Below are positions 20,788 through 32,223 of a stretch of 64,000 nt of DNA, piece by piece (the stretch's first letter is position 1; each line of letters begins with the position of its first letter). This DNA is from Alteromonas sp. LMIT006 (GTDB lineage: Bacteria; Pseudomonadota; Gammaproteobacteria; Enterobacterales; Alteromonadaceae): assembly GCF_024300645.1 (NCBI RefSeq), contig NZ_CP101291.1, positions 1,302,001 to 1,366,000 of the forward strand, in the 5' to 3' direction. The notes beneath the pieces were generated by a model, which was given only the letters and a program-made list of their open reading frames with translations, had not been told where the DNA came from and made no database searches. The position numbers were made by a program, and so were the translations under genes.

Positions 20788-21903
20788 ATGTTTACCGAAT
20801 CCCCGATTAAACGTCGTCAATCTACTCGAATTAATGTGGGCTCTGTGCCGATTGGTGATGGAGCGCCGATTGCAGTACAATCAATGACGAACACACCTAC
20901 TACTGATGTGGCCGCTACCGTTGCACAAATTAATCGAATTGTGGCGGTAGGCGGTGAAATTGTGAGAGTTTCGGTTCCAACTATGGAAGCGGCAGAAGCG
21001 TTTAAACAAATTCGTCAACAAGTCTCAGTGCCATTGGTTGCAGATATTCATTTTGATTACAGAATTGCCTTAAAAGTAGCCGAATATGGTGTGGATTGCT
21101 TGCGGATTAACCCGGGTAATATTGGCAATATGGAGCGAGTGCAATCGGTGGTTGATTGTGCCAAAGATAAGGGTATTCCGATTCGAATTGGTGTAAATGG
21201 AGGTTCATTAGAGCGCGATTTACAAGAAAAATATGGAGAGCCAACGCCAGAAGCGTTAGTTGAATCTGCGATGCGTCATGTTGATATATTGGATAAGCTC
21301 AATTTTGATCAGTTCAAAGTATCGGTAAAGGCATCTGATGTATTTTTAGCAGTTGGTGCATACCGCTTGCTTGCTCAGCAAATTGACCAACCTCTACATC
21401 TAGGGATCACTGAAGCGGGTGGACAACGTGCTGGCGCGGTAAAAAGTGCTGTTGGCCTAGGTATGTTACTTGCTGAAGGTATTGGCGATACGTTGCGTGT
21501 GTCATTAGCCGCCGATCCGGTAGAGGAAATCAAAGTCGGTTTTGATATTCTCAAATCATTGCGTATTCGTTCACGTGGTATCAACTTCATTGCTTGCCCA
21601 AGTTGTTCTCGTCAGGAGTTCGATGTTATTAATACGGTCAATGCACTGGAGCAACGAGTCGAAGATATTTTGACCCCAATGGACGTTTCTATAATTGGAT
21701 GTGTGGTTAACGGTCCTGGTGAAGCTGAAATCTCAGATTTAGGTTTGACTGGGGCACGAAATATGAGTGGCTTTTATGAAGATGGTAAGCGTCAACGAGA
21801 ACGCATTGCAAATTCTGAATTGGTTGACGTATTGGAGCAAAAAATTCGCGCAAAAGCAGCGCAACTTGATCCCTCTAAGCGCATTGATGTCACTGAAGTG
21901 TAG
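20788..21903 (+). CDS. ispG: 4-hydroxy-3-methylbut-2-enyl diphosphate synthase IspG (GcpE)
   Basis: A 371-aa [4Fe-4S] enzyme of the MEP isoprenoid pathway. It converts the cyclic diphosphate MEcPP to HMBPP, the substrate of IspH at the other end of this window. Cluster cysteines are in [11 protein letters not shown] and [10 protein letters not shown]; the TIM-barrel start [10 protein letters not shown] is typical. It overlaps the rodZ transcript (2-bp gap) and ends at a strong terminator. Confidence 0.97.
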   Translation: MFTESPIKRRQSTRINVGSVPIGDGAPIAVQSMTNTPTTDVAATVAQINRIVAVGGEIVRVSVPTMEAAEAFKQIRQQVSVPLVADIHFDYRIALKVAEYGVDCLRINPGNIGNMERVQSVVDCAKDKGIPIRIGVNGGSLERDLQEKYGEPTPEALVESAMRHVDILDKLNFDQFKVSVKASDVFLAVGAYRLLAQQIDQPLHLGITEAGGQRAGAVKSAVGLGMLLAEGIGDTLRVSLAADPVEEIKVGFDILKSLRIRSRGINFIACPSCSRQEFDVINTVNALEQRVEDILTPMDVSIIGCVVNGPGEAEISDLGLTGARNMSGFYEDGKRQRERIANSELVDVLEQKIRAKAAQLDPSKRIDVTEV

Positions 21904-21945
21904 CAAGTTGTTAATTTACACACTTAACACTATACCTGATTACGT

Positions 21946-21975
21946 AAAGCCCATATAATATGGGCTTTATTTTTT
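21946..21975 (+). terminator. Terminator of the pilW-rodZ-ispG unit
   Basis: AAAGCCCATA / TATGGGCTTT with a 3-nt loop, followed by a T-run. The T-run covers the in-frame TTG at 21974, which argues against that codon as the hisS start. Confidence 0.9.
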
Positions 21976-21997
21976 GTTATACCATGTGAGATACGCA

Positions 21998-23275
21998 GTG
22001 GCCAAAACGTTACAAGCCATCCGTGGGATGAATGATTGCTTGCCTAATGAAACAGGTATTTGGCAATACGTCGAATCGATTTTACGCGATACAGTCGCCG
22101 CCTATGGCTACCAAGAGATCCGTATGCCGATTGTCGAAAGTACCGAATTGTTTAAACGCTCCATAGGTGAAGTGACCGATATTGTCGAAAAAGAAATGTA
22201 TACCTTTGACGATCGCAACGGTGATTCATTGACGCTGAGACCAGAAGGTACAGCCAGTGCAGTGCGTGCAGGGAACCAGCATGGGTTAATTTATAACCAA
22301 CAACAGCGACTTTGGTATCTAGGTCCTATGTTTCGGCATGAGCGCCCACAAAAGGGACGTTATCGTCAGTTTCATCAATTTGGTGTAGAAACTTATGGTC
22401 TCGCCGGTCCCGATATTGACGCCGAAATCATCGCCATGAGCGCACGCTTGTGGAATCAGTTTGGTATTTCTGACAAGGTACACTTACAGCTTAATTCACT
22501 GGGCTCAAATGCTGCACGCGAGGCTTATAAAGCTATTTTGGTTGAGTATTTACAGGCAAACTTTGACGCTTTGGATGAAGATTCACAACGTCGTTTAGAG
22601 TCTAATCCATTACGAGTATTGGATAGCAAAAATACCCAAGTTCAAGCCGTCGTTGCCAATGCACCTAAGCTATCAGAGCACCTTGATGAGGAATCAAAGC
22701 TGCATTTTGCTCAGTTATGTGAACGTTTGACAGATTTGGGTATCTCATACACCGTTAATGACAAACTCGTTCGCGGCTTGGATTATTACAATGCTACGGT
22801 ATTTGAATGGGTGACTGATGCCCTGGGGGCACAGGGGACAGTGTGTGCTGGTGGCCGTTATGACGGTTTAGTTGAGCAACTTGGCGGCAAGCCCGCCCCA
22901 GCAGTTGGCTTTGCGATGGGAATGGAACGTATTGTTTTACTCCTGACAGAACTGGGTTTGACTGACTCCGTTGCTCCACCAGTCGATGTGTATGTCACTG
23001 CATTAGGCGATGAGGCGAATGCCTATGCCATGAAGGTCAGTGAGATATGTCGTGATTTGACCACTTTGCGAGTCATGCAACATTGTGGTGGTGGCAATAT
23101 GAAAAAACAACTCAAACGCTCGGATGCTTCAGGCGCTGCGGTAACATTACTACTCGGCGTGGATGAAGCGACTGAGCAAAAGGTAACAATCAAATATATG
23201 CGTGGTGACGAACCACAGACAACAGTGGCTTTAAATGATTTGGCCGACGTTTTAACACAATATTTTAGTAACTAA
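21998..23275 (+). CDS. hisS: Histidyl-tRNA synthetase
   Basis: A 425-aa class II synthetase. It starts [16 protein letters not shown], as in E. coli, and carries motif 2 ([21 protein letters not shown]), the histidine-specific loop [15 protein letters not shown] and motif 3 around [16 protein letters not shown] chose the GTG at 21998 with GAGA seven bases upstream; the frame extends to a TTG at 21974 that lies in the preceding terminator. yfgM and bamB follow closely. Confidence 0.96.
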   Translation: MAKTLQAIRGMNDCLPNETGIWQYVESILRDTVAAYGYQEIRMPIVESTELFKRSIGEVTDIVEKEMYTFDDRNGDSLTLRPEGTASAVRAGNQHGLIYNQQQRLWYLGPMFRHERPQKGRYRQFHQFGVETYGLAGPDIDAEIIAMSARLWNQFGISDKVHLQLNSLGSNAAREAYKAILVEYLQANFDALDEDSQRRLESNPLRVLDSKNTQVQAVVANAPKLSEHLDEESKLHFAQLCERLTDLGISYTVNDKLVRGLDYYNATVFEWVTDALGAQGTVCAGGRYDGLVEQLGGKPAPAVGFAMGMERIVLLLTELGLTDSVAPPVDVYVTALGDEANAYAMKVSEICRDLTTLRVMQHCGGGNMKKQLKRSDASGAAVTLLLGVDEATEQKVTIKYMRGDEPQTTVALNDLADVLTQYFSN

Positions 23276-23292
23276 AAAAGGTTATTTTTACT

Positions 23293-23919
23293 ATGGAACA
23301 ATTCGCAACAGAAGAACAACAAGTCGAGGCGATTAAACGTTTTTGGAAAGAAAACGGCACTGCTATCATTTTAGGTGCCGTTCTTGGATTGGGCGGTCTA
23401 TGGGGCTGGCGTTACTATGATGAGTCACAAATCACTGCCAAAGAAACTGCTTCTGCTGCTTACAACGATATGATTCAAACTCTCGCAAGTGAAGATCTTG
23501 TAGCGGCGACACAAGATTTCGTAGCAAATAATGGCGACACAGCATATGCTGCATTAGCTGGGTTCATCGGTGCACAAGCAGCAGTCCAAGCTGATGATTA
23601 TGCAAAAGCTGCTGAGTTGCTACAGCAAGTCGTTGCTTCTACAACCGATGCAACCTTACAAAATGTCGCGCGCGTACGCTTAGCTCGAACTCAGTTTCAG
23701 CTCACTCAATACGGTGAAGCTATTGCGACTCTCAATGCCATAACGGGTACTGCATTTACCGCTCAGCAAGAAGCAATTCGTGGTGATGTCCTGGTTGCAC
23801 AGGGTGATTTATCAGCAGCTCGAGAAGCTTTTGTTCGCTCGCTTGCGGCGCAAAATGACCCATCTGTTCAAATGCGCTTGGACGATTTGGCAAACCAAAT
23901 GGCGAGTAATGCTTCATGA
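23293..23919 (+). CDS. yfgM: YfgM, SecYEG-associated periplasmic chaperone/ancillary protein
   Basis: A 208-aa protein with an N-terminal cytoplasmic stretch (FATEEQQVEAIKRFWKENG), one membrane helix at about residues 23-41 (AIILGAVLGLGGLWGWRYY) and a periplasmic TPR-like helical domain. In E. coli YfgM associates with the translocon and the chaperone PpiD, whose gene is also in this window at 51545. The stop overlaps the bamB start as ATGA. Confidence 0.92.
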   Translation: MEQFATEEQQVEAIKRFWKENGTAIILGAVLGLGGLWGWRYYDESQITAKETASAAYNDMIQTLASEDLVAATQDFVANNGDTAYAALAGFIGAQAAVQADDYAKAAELLQQVVASTTDATLQNVARVRLARTQFQLTQYGEAIATLNAITGTAFTAQQEAIRGDVLVAQGDLSAAREAFVRSLAAQNDPSVQMRLDDLANQMASNAS

Positions 23920-25130
23920 GTGGCAACAAATTACGCCTAGCGACCACGTTAGTTGGTTTGCTCTTGCTCGGTGGTTGCAGTGTTTTACAACCGGTCACCG
24001 ATTTATTTAAGAGTGATGAAGAACTAGAGGTGCTTACTCTAGCACCTCTAGAACCAGCTTTTGACGTTAGAACTGTGTGGCAACGTGATATTGGTAAGGG
24101 TACGGAAGGTTTCTTTTCTCGTTTAACGCCTGTTGTAGTGAATAATACGATTTTTGTCGCCGACCGCAATGGTACCGTCATCTCTCTGGACGCAGCAGGA
24201 AAGACCATCTGGCGAACGAATATTGGCTCTGCCAGTGGCTGGTTTTCCAGTGGCGAGTCAGCTAAGGTGGCTGGTGGTTTAGCTGCATTTGACGGCAATA
24301 TTTGGCTCGGTACCGAAGATGGCCGAGTGTTAGCGCTGAGCCAAGAGACCGGTGACATCACGTTTGATGAGACAGTGGTGGGCGAGATTTTAGCAAAACC
24401 GACGTTTGGCGATGGCTTGGTATACGTCAACACTACCGCCGGTCGTCTATTCGCATTGGATCTAGAAACTGGCGAAGAGAAATGGATGCACGAATCGGAA
24501 GTGCCTCCATTATCGTTGCGAGGGATCTCTCAACCTACTGCTGCTAACGGCGGTGTTTTTGTTGGCACGGCAGCTGGCAAATTACAGGTCAGTGTATCTG
24601 ATTCTGGTTTGGTTGCTTGGGAGGCAACGGTAACGACTCCAGCCGGTGCTACCGAACTTGAGCGTATTATAGACGTAGATACGACTCCAGTAATTGCTGG
24701 GGGGAACGTTTATATCGTGTCATACAACGGCTCTTTAGTCTCGGTTGAGTTACGTACGGGTCGAGTAGTATGGCAACGTGAATACGCCAGTTATCAAAAT
24801 CTGGTTGTATCGGGTAACTCAATTTACGTTACCGATGTAACAGGCAGTGTGTTCGCAATCGACCGTCGTAACGGCGTTGAGCTGTGGTCACAAAATGCCC
24901 TTAAAGGTCGCAAACTAACTGCACCAGCGGTTCTAAATAATTCGTTGGTCGTTTCGGATGGGTTTGGCACGGTGCATTTTTTGAATACGAGTGAAGGCAC
25001 TTACCAATCTCGAATTGTATTGGATAATGCTGAAGGCAAAGGCTTCTATAGTGCCCCGGTTGTCATGGATGATAAAGTTATTGTGATCAACCAAGACGGT
25101 GAGCTGACTCTGCTTGCACCTCAGTTTTAA
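23916..25130 (+). CDS. bamB: Outer-membrane assembly lipoprotein BamB
   Basis: A 404-aa lipoprotein of the BAM complex that inserts beta-barrel proteins. It has a signal peptide with lipobox LLGGC (Cys about 21) and then an eight-bladed propeller of PQQ-like repeats (for example VISLDAAGKTIWRTNIG, LFALDLETGEEKWMHE, VFAIDRRNGVELWSQ). Its ATG overlaps yfgM by 4 nt and der follows after 12 bp, the conserved order hisS-yfgM-bamB-der. Confidence 0.96.
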   Translation: MSGNKLRLATTLVGLLLLGGCSVLQPVTDLFKSDEELEVLTLAPLEPAFDVRTVWQRDIGKGTEGFFSRLTPVVVNNTIFVADRNGTVISLDAAGKTIWRTNIGSASGWFSSGESAKVAGGLAAFDGNIWLGTEDGRVLALSQETGDITFDETVVGEILAKPTFGDGLVYVNTTAGRLFALDLETGEEKWMHESEVPPLSLRGISQPTAANGGVFVGTAAGKLQVSVSDSGLVAWEATVTTPAGATELERIIDVDTTPVIAGGNVYIVSYNGSLVSVELRTGRVVWQREYASYQNLVVSGNSIYVTDVTGSVFAIDRRNGVELWSQNALKGRKLTAPAVLNNSLVVSDGFGTVHFLNTSEGTYQSRIVLDNAEGKGFYSAPVVMDDKVIVINQDGELTLLAPQF

Positions 25131-25142
25131 TTAGGAAAGGTT

Positions 25143-26585
25143 ATGTTACCTGTTATCGCGCTGGTAGGGCGCCCCAATGTTGGGAAATCTACGTTATTCA
25201 ATCGCTTAACCAATACTCGCGATGCTTTGGTAGCTGACTTTCCCGGATTGACTCGTGACCGCAAGTACGGTCAAGCCAAGTTTGAAGGACGACAGTTCAT
25301 TGTCATTGATACTGGCGGGATTACAGGCGATGAAGAGGGTATTGATGCGGCGATGGCTGAGCAATCCTTGTTGGCGATTGATGAAGCGGATGTCGTATTC
25401 TTTTTGGTTGATGCTCGAGCAGGTCTAACCGCAGCGGATCAACTGATTGCTGATCATTTGCGTCGCCAGGATAAAACGGTACAAGTTGTTGCCAATAAGG
25501 TCGACGGTATTGACGGTGACAGCGAATCTGCAGAGTTTTATGCAATGGGACTTGGCACTGTTGCGCAGATTGCCGCGGCACATGGTCGAGGTGTTTCGCG
25601 CTTGTTGGATAATGCGTTACTGCCATTGGATGAAGCTTTTCCTGATATGTTAATTCAGGAAGAGAACATTGATGCGGACGAAGATGCCGAAGCGCAACTA
25701 CAACGCCTACAAAATTTGCCGATTAAACTTGCGATTGTTGGTAAACCCAATGTTGGCAAATCAACTTTGACGAACCGCATCCTCGGAGAAGAACGCGTCG
25801 TGGTCTATGATCTCCCGGGAACAACCCGAGACAGTATTTTTATTCCGATGGAGAGGGATGATCGTGAATACGTCTTGATTGATACTGCCGGTGTGCGCAA
25901 ACGCAAAAAAGTCAATGACGCGGTTGAAAAATTTTCTATTGTTAAAACGCTCCAAGCTATTGAAGAGGCGAATGTTGTTTTACTTGTGATTGATGCCAGA
26001 GAAGGTATTACTGATCAGGATTTGAGCTTGCTTGGTTTTGTCTTGAACTCAGGTCGTTCACTCGTATTAGCAGTGAACAAATGGGATGGGCTCGATACCG
26101 ATATCAAAGACGAAATCAAACGCGAATTAGACCGTCGTTTAGGTTTTGTGGATTTTGCTCGATGTCACTTTATCTCGGCGCTACATGGTACTGGTGTAGG
26201 GCATTTGTTCGAATCCGTACAAGAAGCTTACGCATCGGCAACTAAGCGAATAAATACGGCGATGTTGACCCAAATTATGGAAATGGCCCAAGATGACCAT
26301 CAGCCACCACTGGTTCGCGGTCGACGTGTCAAAATGAAATACGCCCATGCGGGTGGTTATAACCCTCCAGTCGTTGTGATCCATGGTAACCAAGTGCAGG
26401 ATTTACCGGATTCATACAAACGCTATTTAATGAACTATTATCGCAAGTCCTTACAAATTATGGGCACGCCAATCAAAGTTGAATTCCGAGAAGGCGCAAA
26501 TCCATTTGAAGGCAAGAAAAACGTGCTGACTCAATCACAGATGCGTAAACGCAAGCGCATGATGGCCTATCACAAGAAAAAATAA
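25143..26585 (+). CDS. der: Ribosome assembly GTPase Der (EngA)
   Basis: A 480-aa tandem GTPase needed for 50S subunit maturation. Two complete G domains are visible: P-loops [13 protein letters not shown] and [13 protein letters not shown], DxxG motifs DTGG and DTAG, and base motifs NKVD and NKWD. A KH-like domain follows with the basic tail [16 protein letters not shown]. The stop lies 4 bp from the convergent xseA stop. Confidence 0.97.
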   Translation: MLPVIALVGRPNVGKSTLFNRLTNTRDALVADFPGLTRDRKYGQAKFEGRQFIVIDTGGITGDEEGIDAAMAEQSLLAIDEADVVFFLVDARAGLTAADQLIADHLRRQDKTVQVVANKVDGIDGDSESAEFYAMGLGTVAQIAAAHGRGVSRLLDNALLPLDEAFPDMLIQEENIDADEDAEAQLQRLQNLPIKLAIVGKPNVGKSTLTNRILGEERVVVYDLPGTTRDSIFIPMERDDREYVLIDTAGVRKRKKVNDAVEKFSIVKTLQAIEEANVVLLVIDAREGITDQDLSLLGFVLNSGRSLVLAVNKWDGLDTDIKDEIKRELDRRLGFVDFARCHFISALHGTGVGHLFESVQEAYASATKRINTAMLTQIMEMAQDDHQPPLVRGRRVKMKYAHAGGYNPPVVVIHGNQVQDLPDSYKRYLMNYYRKSLQIMGTPIKVEFREGANPFEGKKNVLTQSQMRKRKRMMAYHKKK

Positions 26586-26589
26586 CCGC

Positions 26590-27948
26590 TTAGCGAACAA
26601 TCGAACGGATTTCTCCCTGCTTTAATTGAGTGGTGATTTCATCACCACTTCGTACTTGTGAAGGGGCGACAATAATTTCATTACCGTGTTTAGTGATACT
26701 GTATCCTCTGCTCAAGGTAGCTAAAGGACTAACTGAATTGAGTAATCCAGCAAGCCTTTTTAGCTCGGTTTGAGCATTGGACATGGTGTTAATTTGGGCT
26801 TGTTTAAGTCTAGTCGTTAAGTTGTGAAGGTGAGATTGTTGCAAATCTATGCGATGTTTAGGGTTACAGCGCATAAGTGTTTGCTGGGCATGAGTTACCC
26901 TATTCACTGATTGATTCAGATGCGCAGCCATCTCTTTTTGTAGGCGCATAGTGAGTTGGTCAAGATGTTGGGCTTGTTGTTGCAGACTATATTTTGGGTG
27001 GTTTTGTATAAGCTTGGCTGTGAGTTGTTCAATGCGGTGCTGAGCATTGCTTTGCAGTTGTTGTACTCCCTGACGTAGACGTCTTTCATATTGGTTCAAA
27101 GCATCAAATAAGCGTTGAGTGTCCTGACTAACTAGTTCGGCAGCTTGAGAAGGCGTTGCCGCTCGAACATCGGCAACAAAATCCGCAATCGTGATATCCA
27201 CTTCATGACCCACTGCACTGACTATCGGCAAGCGTGATCCAAAAATCGCTCTGGCAACCGCTTCTTCGTTAAAGCACCACAAATCTTCTAATGAGCCACC
27301 GCCACGCCCAACGATTAATACATCCACTTCATTGCGCTGATTAGCGATGTGTAGAGCTCGAACAATTTGGGCAGTAGCAGGAGCGCCTTGAACTTGTGAG
27401 GGATAAACAATGACTTCAATCGCTGGGTTACGTTGCTCTAACACCGTCAAAATATCATGCAGTGCTGCGCCGGTTGCGGAAGTAACCACCCCGACTCTGC
27501 GTATATGTTCAGGTAAAGCTTGTTTGGTTTGAGTGGCAAATAAGCCTTCCTGCATTAATTTATTTTTAAGTGCTTCAAACTGTTGTTTGAGTAACCCCTC
27601 GCCATCTTGCTCCATATATTCGACAATAATTTGGTAATCGCCACGGGGTTCATACAAACTGACACTGGCACGGACGATGATCTTATCGCCATTTTGGGGT
27701 GTTTTTGAAACTCGGCTGTTAGCACCCTTAAACATAGCGCCTTTTACTTGAGCCTTATTGTCTTTGAGTGAAAAGTACCAATGGCCAGAAGACGCTGCAA
27801 CAAAGTTCGAAATTTCACCACTTAACCAGACCTGACCCAGTTCACGCATCAGAATGTTTTTGGCCATACTATTGAGTGAACTGATACTTAAAATATTTCT
27901 TGCTGAGCCTTGTGATTGACCAGGGTTTAAACGGTTCGATTCGAACAT
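26590..27948 (-). CDS. xseA: Exonuclease VII large subunit
   Basis: A 452-aa single-strand DNA exonuclease subunit. It has the N-terminal OB fold (VWLSGEISNFVAASSGHWYF, LKDNKAQVKGAMFKG), then the catalytic region VVTSATGAALHDILTVL, VDVLIVGRGGGSLEDLWCFN and SAVGHEVDITIADFVADVRA, and a long coiled coil (about 265-410). It is divergent from guaB and converges on der, as in many gammaproteobacteria. Confidence 0.96.
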   Translation of the reverse strand: MFESNRLNPGQSQGSARNILSISSLNSMAKNILMRELGQVWLSGEISNFVAASSGHWYFSLKDNKAQVKGAMFKGANSRVSKTPQNGDKIIVRASVSLYEPRGDYQIIVEYMEQDGEGLLKQQFEALKNKLMQEGLFATQTKQALPEHIRRVGVVTSATGAALHDILTVLEQRNPAIEVIVYPSQVQGAPATAQIVRALHIANQRNEVDVLIVGRGGGSLEDLWCFNEEAVARAIFGSRLPIVSAVGHEVDITIADFVADVRAATPSQAAELVSQDTQRLFDALNQYERRLRQGVQQLQSNAQHRIEQLTAKLIQNHPKYSLQQQAQHLDQLTMRLQKEMAAHLNQSVNRVTHAQQTLMRCNPKHRIDLQQSHLHNLTTRLKQAQINTMSNAQTELKRLAGLLNSVSPLATLSRGYSITKHGNEIIVAPSQVRSGDEITTQLKQGEIRSIVR

Positions 27949-27980
27949 CTGTATTTATTTCCTTTATCTTAAGAATTTTG

Positions 27981-28009
27981 TTGTGAAAAAAGGGGAAAAC
28001 CACTACAAT
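27981..28009 (+). promoter_or_regulatory. guaBA promoter
   Basis: TTGTGA, 17 bp, TACAAT, followed by TGCACCGC. The GC-rich stretch after the -10 resembles a stringent-control discriminator, which would suit a GMP-synthesis operon. Confidence 0.72.
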
Positions 28010-28048
28010 TGCACCGCAATTAACACCCTTTCCAAATAGGTTATTTGC

Positions 28049-29518
28049 ATGTTACGAATTGCTCAAGAAGCGTTAACATTTGACGATGTTTTAATCGTTC
28101 CGGGCCACTCTCAGGTCCTCCCTCACACTGCATCATTACAAACCCGTTTGACTCGTAAAGTCAACTTAAATATCCCAATGATTTCAGCTGCCATGGATAC
28201 GGTATCAGAAGCGCGCCTTGCGATCGCATTAGCCCAGGAAGGGGGCATTGGTTTTATTCATAAGAATATGACAGCCGAAGAACAGGCCAATCACGTTCGT
28301 CAGGTCAAAAAATACGAATCCGGTGTTGTATCCGATCCAGTTACAGTCAACCCCAGCGCAACCATTGGGGAAGTCAATGAACTAAGTGCACGTCTAGGCT
28401 ACTCTGGTTTCCCAGTGATTGACGATGATAACAATTTAGTGGGCATTGTCACCGGTCGTGATTTGCGTTTTGAAACCAACCTAACCGGTTCAATCGAAAC
28501 CGTGATGACACCTAAAGATCGTTTAGTGACGGTAAAGCCGGGTGCTTCAAGTGAAACAGTGCTTGAGCTGATGCACGATCATCGCATCGAAAAAATCTTA
28601 GTCGTGGACGATGCATTTAAACTACAAGGCTTAATTACCGTCAAAGACCATCAAAAAGCCGAAAACAAACCCAATGCCTGTAAAGACGAGTTTGGGCGTT
28701 TACGTGTGGGCGCGGCGGTCAGTGTTGGTGCTGGTACAGATGAGCGCATAGAACTGCTCGTGCAAGCCGGAGTGGATGTACTATTGATTGATACCTCTCA
28801 CGGCCATTCTCAAGGCGTTATTGACCGTGTGGCAAAAGTTCGTCAACAGTATCCAGATGTGCAATTAATTGCTGGTAACGTGGCGACCGGCGAAGGCGCC
28901 AAAGCATTAGCGGATGCAGGTGTGGATGCCGTTAAAGTCGGGATCGGTCCAGGTTCTATTTGCACTACGCGTATTGTTACAGGTTGTGGTGTGCCACAAA
29001 TTACTGCAATCAGTGATGCAGTCGATGCACTGAAAGGCACGGATATCCCAGTCATTGCTGACGGTGGCATTCGCTTCTCTGGGGATATCGCCAAAGCGCT
29101 TGTTGCTGGTGCGTCTTGCGTCATGGTCGGCTCTATGCTGGCTGGCACCGAAGAAGCCCCAGGTGAGGTCGAACTTTATCAAGGCCGCTATTACAAATCT
29201 TATCGCGGAATGGGCTCATTGGGCGCGATGAATCAATCTCAAGGCTCTTCTGATCGTTATTTCCAAGATTCAAAAAGCGCCGATAAGTTGGTTCCTGAAG
29301 GGATTGAAGGGCGCGTGGCATACAAAGGCCCGATTGCCAATATCATTCATCAACAAATGGGCGGATTGCGTTCAGCTATGGGCTTAACTGGTTCGGCAAC
29401 GATTGCTGAGCTAAATACTAAGCCACAATTTGTTCGCGTAACTTCAGCAGGTATGGGGGAATCACATGTGCACGATGTCACCATTACCAAAGAAGCGCCA
29501 AACTACCGCATGGGCTAA
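28049..29518 (+). CDS. guaB: Inosine-5'-monophosphate dehydrogenase
   Basis: A 489-aa enzyme oxidising IMP to XMP, the first committed step to GMP. The barrel is interrupted by two CBS domains (about 93-205: [30 protein letters not shown]). Catalytic loop [18 protein letters not shown] contains the active-site Cys; the flap region is near [10 protein letters not shown]. guaA follows after 15 bp. Confidence 0.98.
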   Translation: MLRIAQEALTFDDVLIVPGHSQVLPHTASLQTRLTRKVNLNIPMISAAMDTVSEARLAIALAQEGGIGFIHKNMTAEEQANHVRQVKKYESGVVSDPVTVNPSATIGEVNELSARLGYSGFPVIDDDNNLVGIVTGRDLRFETNLTGSIETVMTPKDRLVTVKPGASSETVLELMHDHRIEKILVVDDAFKLQGLITVKDHQKAENKPNACKDEFGRLRVGAAVSVGAGTDERIELLVQAGVDVLLIDTSHGHSQGVIDRVAKVRQQYPDVQLIAGNVATGEGAKALADAGVDAVKVGIGPGSICTTRIVTGCGVPQITAISDAVDALKGTDIPVIADGGIRFSGDIAKALVAGASCVMVGSMLAGTEEAPGEVELYQGRYYKSYRGMGSLGAMNQSQGSSDRYFQDSKSADKLVPEGIEGRVAYKGPIANIIHQQMGGLRSAMGLTGSATIAELNTKPQFVRVTSAGMGESHVHDVTITKEAPNYRMG

Positions 29519-29533
29519 TTGCAGAGAAATTTA

Positions 29534-31111
29534 ATGACAACTAATATTCATTCACAAAAGATCCTGATTCTTGATTTTGGTTCACAATATACACAGCTCA
29601 TCGCCCGTCGTGTACGCGAAATAGGCGTATACTGTGAACTTTGGGCATGGGACGTCACGGAAGCTCAAATCAAACAATTTGCTCCAGATGGGATTATTTT
29701 ATCCGGTGGTCCGGAGTCGGTGACTGAAGCGGGTTCGCCTCGTGCACCAGAATACGTATTTCATGCGGGTGTACCGGTATTGGGGATCTGTTATGGCATG
29801 CAGACTATGGCTGAACAACTCGGTGGCGCCGTTCAAGGGTCAGATCTACGTGAGTTTGGCTATGCACAAGTTGAAGTGGTCTCTCCTAATGCCTTATTTG
29901 ACAAAATTGAAGACCACATTGGAGCATCCGGTAATGCATTGCTTGATGTGTGGATGAGTCATGGTGACAAAGTCTCTGCTATCCCTGAAGGGTTTGTTAA
30001 AGTCGCGCAAACTGATAGTTGTCCGTTCGCAGCGATGGCCAATGAAGAGAAAAAATTCTACGGTGTGCAATTCCACCCTGAGGTCACCCATACTCGTCAA
30101 GGCGAACGTTTGCTATCACACTTTGTGTTGGATATCTGTGGTTTGGAAAAACTATGGACACCTGATGCGATCATCGAAGACGCTATTGATCGTATTAAAG
30201 CCAAAGTCGGTGATGATGAAGTGATTTTAGGTCTCTCTGGTGGCGTCGATTCTTCGGTTGTTGCGATGCTCATTCACCGTGCCATCGGCGATAAGCTCAC
30301 TTGTGTGTTCGTTGACAATGGTTTGTTGCGACTCAATGAAGGTCAGCAAGTCATGGACATGTTTGGTGCTCATTTTGGTCTAAATATTATCAAGGTTGAT
30401 GCGGAAGAGCGTTTTTTAGCCGCGTTAGAAGGCGAAGCTGATCCCGAAGCCAAACGCAAAATCATCGGTCATGAGTTTGTCCGTGTGTTTGATGAAGAAG
30501 CATCTAAGTTAGTTAATGCCAAATGGTTAGCGCAGGGTACTATCTATCCTGATGTGATTGAATCAGCAGGCTCTGCGACTGGCAAAGCTCATGTGATCAA
30601 ATCTCATCATAACGTAGGTGGTTTGCCTGAAGATATGGAAATGGGTTTAGTCGAACCATTGCGTGAATTGTTTAAAGATGAAGTGCGCAAGATCGGCCTT
30701 GAACTCGGTTTACCATACGATATGCTCTACCGTCATCCGTTCCCTGGACCCGGTCTAGGGGTTCGTGTGTTAGGTGAGATCAAAAAAGAATACTGTGATT
30801 TGTTGCGCCGTGCTGATTCGATCTTCATTGAAGAGCTGCATGCGGCGGATTTATACCACAAGGTATCTCAAGCCTTTACCGTGTTCTTACCCGTGCGCTC
30901 TGTCGGCGTCATGGGAGATGCGCGTAAATACGACTGGGTTGTTTCTCTACGAGCAGTAGAGACGATTGATTTTATGACTGCACATTGGGCGCACTTGCCT
31001 TATGACTTCTTAGGCAAAGTATCCAATCGTATTATTAACGAAATTGATGGTATCTCACGTGTGGTGTACGATGTCAGTGGTAAGCCTCCTGCAACCATTG
31101 AGTGGGAATAA
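29534..31111 (+). CDS. guaA: GMP synthase (glutamine-hydrolysing)
   Basis: A 525-aa two-domain enzyme converting XMP to GMP. The class I amidotransferase domain has the nucleophile in [16 protein letters not shown] and the His/Glu of [11 protein letters not shown]. The ATP pyrophosphatase domain has the P-loop [15 protein letters not shown], and the C-terminal dimer domain ends [10 protein letters not shown] chose the ATG at 29534, which gives exactly the E. coli length; a TTG touching the guaB stop is in frame but lacks support. A terminator follows directly. Confidence 0.98.
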   Translation: MTTNIHSQKILILDFGSQYTQLIARRVREIGVYCELWAWDVTEAQIKQFAPDGIILSGGPESVTEAGSPRAPEYVFHAGVPVLGICYGMQTMAEQLGGAVQGSDLREFGYAQVEVVSPNALFDKIEDHIGASGNALLDVWMSHGDKVSAIPEGFVKVAQTDSCPFAAMANEEKKFYGVQFHPEVTHTRQGERLLSHFVLDICGLEKLWTPDAIIEDAIDRIKAKVGDDEVILGLSGGVDSSVVAMLIHRAIGDKLTCVFVDNGLLRLNEGQQVMDMFGAHFGLNIIKVDAEERFLAALEGEADPEAKRKIIGHEFVRVFDEEASKLVNAKWLAQGTIYPDVIESAGSATGKAHVIKSHHNVGGLPEDMEMGLVEPLRELFKDEVRKIGLELGLPYDMLYRHPFPGPGLGVRVLGEIKKEYCDLLRRADSIFIEELHAADLYHKVSQAFTVFLPVRSVGVMGDARKYDWVVSLRAVETIDFMTAHWAHLPYDFLGKVSNRIINEIDGISRVVYDVSGKPPATIEWE

Positions 31112-31115
31112 ATTG

Positions 31116-31141
31116 AAAGGAGGCTATGGGCCTCCTTTTTT
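31116..31141 (+). terminator. Terminator of guaBA
   Basis: GGAGGC, loop TATGG, GCCTCC, then a T-run. Confidence 0.93.
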
Positions 31142-31196
31142 ATCAGATTATCAATTCTAGATACCATACTTAAAGCGAATCGTGTCTCGCAGGAGT

Positions 31197-32150
31197 TCAT
31201 AAGAAACGCAGTTGAATGCCAAGTCCTACTCTTTGTTGATGTCGGTTATAATCAATTAAACTATCGCCATAGCCATTAAAGTATTGCAACAATACATCAT
31301 ATCGCTCAGAAAAATTATAGGTGTAATTTAGCTCAAAGCTGCCTCTGTTATTGCTAGTCTTAAGATTATTTCGCAGTTTGGCTAACAGTTTGTGCTCAGG
31401 CGTGAACTGCCAAGCATAGCCTAATTCAATTCGACCAATATAATCTAAAATATCTGGATTATCATCGCCTGATGGATCTTGAACACTCTCTTTGGCATCT
31501 TCAGGGAGGCGATACCAAGTTCTCACATAATACGCTGAGTCGACGTCGCTAAAGAGCGCAGTCAAAATCACACGATTCCAACTGCGAGAGTTAAGACCAG
31601 ATTGTCCGTTTGATTGATGATTAAAGCTGACTTCAACGGCATTGAAACGATATTGCAAAAAGCTGTAATCCGCTTGCCAACGATACATTAGTTCAGGCTC
31701 ATAATTGGTCTCACGAAATGGTTTAGACACTTCGGAGTTATAGACTTGCCAAAATGACTTTGCAGTAAAACCAAAATACCAACCGGTATTGGTATCGCCT
31801 AATGAATAAATAGGGATCTTGATACTGATTTGAAATTTGGCTTCTTGATTATCAATATTATTTTGGTTTAAGTCGACCTGACCGTCTGCGTTGGGATTTT
31901 TGGCGTAGGTATATGGTAAGAGGTAATTTTGTTGGTGCTGGTAAATTGCAAAAGGGACTTCATCTAAGCGCTGTTCGGCCGCGTCTCGTGCATCCAAAAT
32001 GGAGGGCGCTTTGGGTGTGTTTTCAATTTCTTGAAAGGTTTCTGATGCGACGCGTTTGGCTTTTTGTAATGGTGTTTCCTCTGGACTCTGTTGGGCAAAA
32101 AGCGGTACTGAATTGGTGAGACATATGAAGAAAAATAGTTGTTTGAGCAT
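31197..32150 (-). CDS. pldA: Outer-membrane phospholipase A (OMPLA)
   Basis: A 317-aa outer-membrane protein: signal peptide MLKQLFFFICLTNSVPLFAQ, an N-terminal soluble stretch of about 60 residues, then a beta-barrel ending in a C-terminal Leu-Arg-Phe-Leu strand. The catalytic region FNHQSNGQSGLNSRSWNRV contains the His, Ser and Asn of the OMPLA triad. OMPLA hydrolyses misplaced phospholipids in the outer leaflet when it dimerises with Ca. It lies downstream of proS on the same strand behind a terminator, so it probably has its own promoter. Confidence 0.93.
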   Translation of the reverse strand: MLKQLFFFICLTNSVPLFAQQSPEETPLQKAKRVASETFQEIENTPKAPSILDARDAAEQRLDEVPFAIYQHQQNYLLPYTYAKNPNADGQVDLNQNNIDNQEAKFQISIKIPIYSLGDTNTGWYFGFTAKSFWQVYNSEVSKPFRETNYEPELMYRWQADYSFLQYRFNAVEVSFNHQSNGQSGLNSRSWNRVILTALFSDVDSAYYVRTWYRLPEDAKESVQDPSGDDNPDILDYIGRIELGYAWQFTPEHKLLAKLRNNLKTSNNRGSFELNYTYNFSERYDVLLQYFNGYGDSLIDYNRHQQRVGLGIQLRFL

Positions 32151-32161
32151 TATTCATCCAT

Positions 32162-32198
32162 AAAAAAGCCATGAGTACCTTAAAGTGTAGTCATGGCT
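32162..32198 (-). terminator. Terminator of proS
   Basis: On the minus strand AGCCATGA pairs with TCATGGCT across a 16-nt loop and is followed by TTTTTT. It separates proS from pldA. Confidence 0.75.
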
Positions 32199-32223
32199 AA
32201 TAAAAGGTGCAATAGCACTGAAT

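Noticed and set aside
23756-24433. Long antisense frame opposite yfgM-bamB, and other long antisense frames inside housekeeping genes
   Set aside because: They are rich in Ser/Pro/Thr/Arg, lack ribosome binding sites and domains, and lie fully within well-identified genes on the other strand.
27949-28048. Purine riboswitch or PurR-type structure before guaB
   Set aside because: The leader after the promoter is only about 33 nt, too short for a riboswitch, and no clear operator palindrome is visible.
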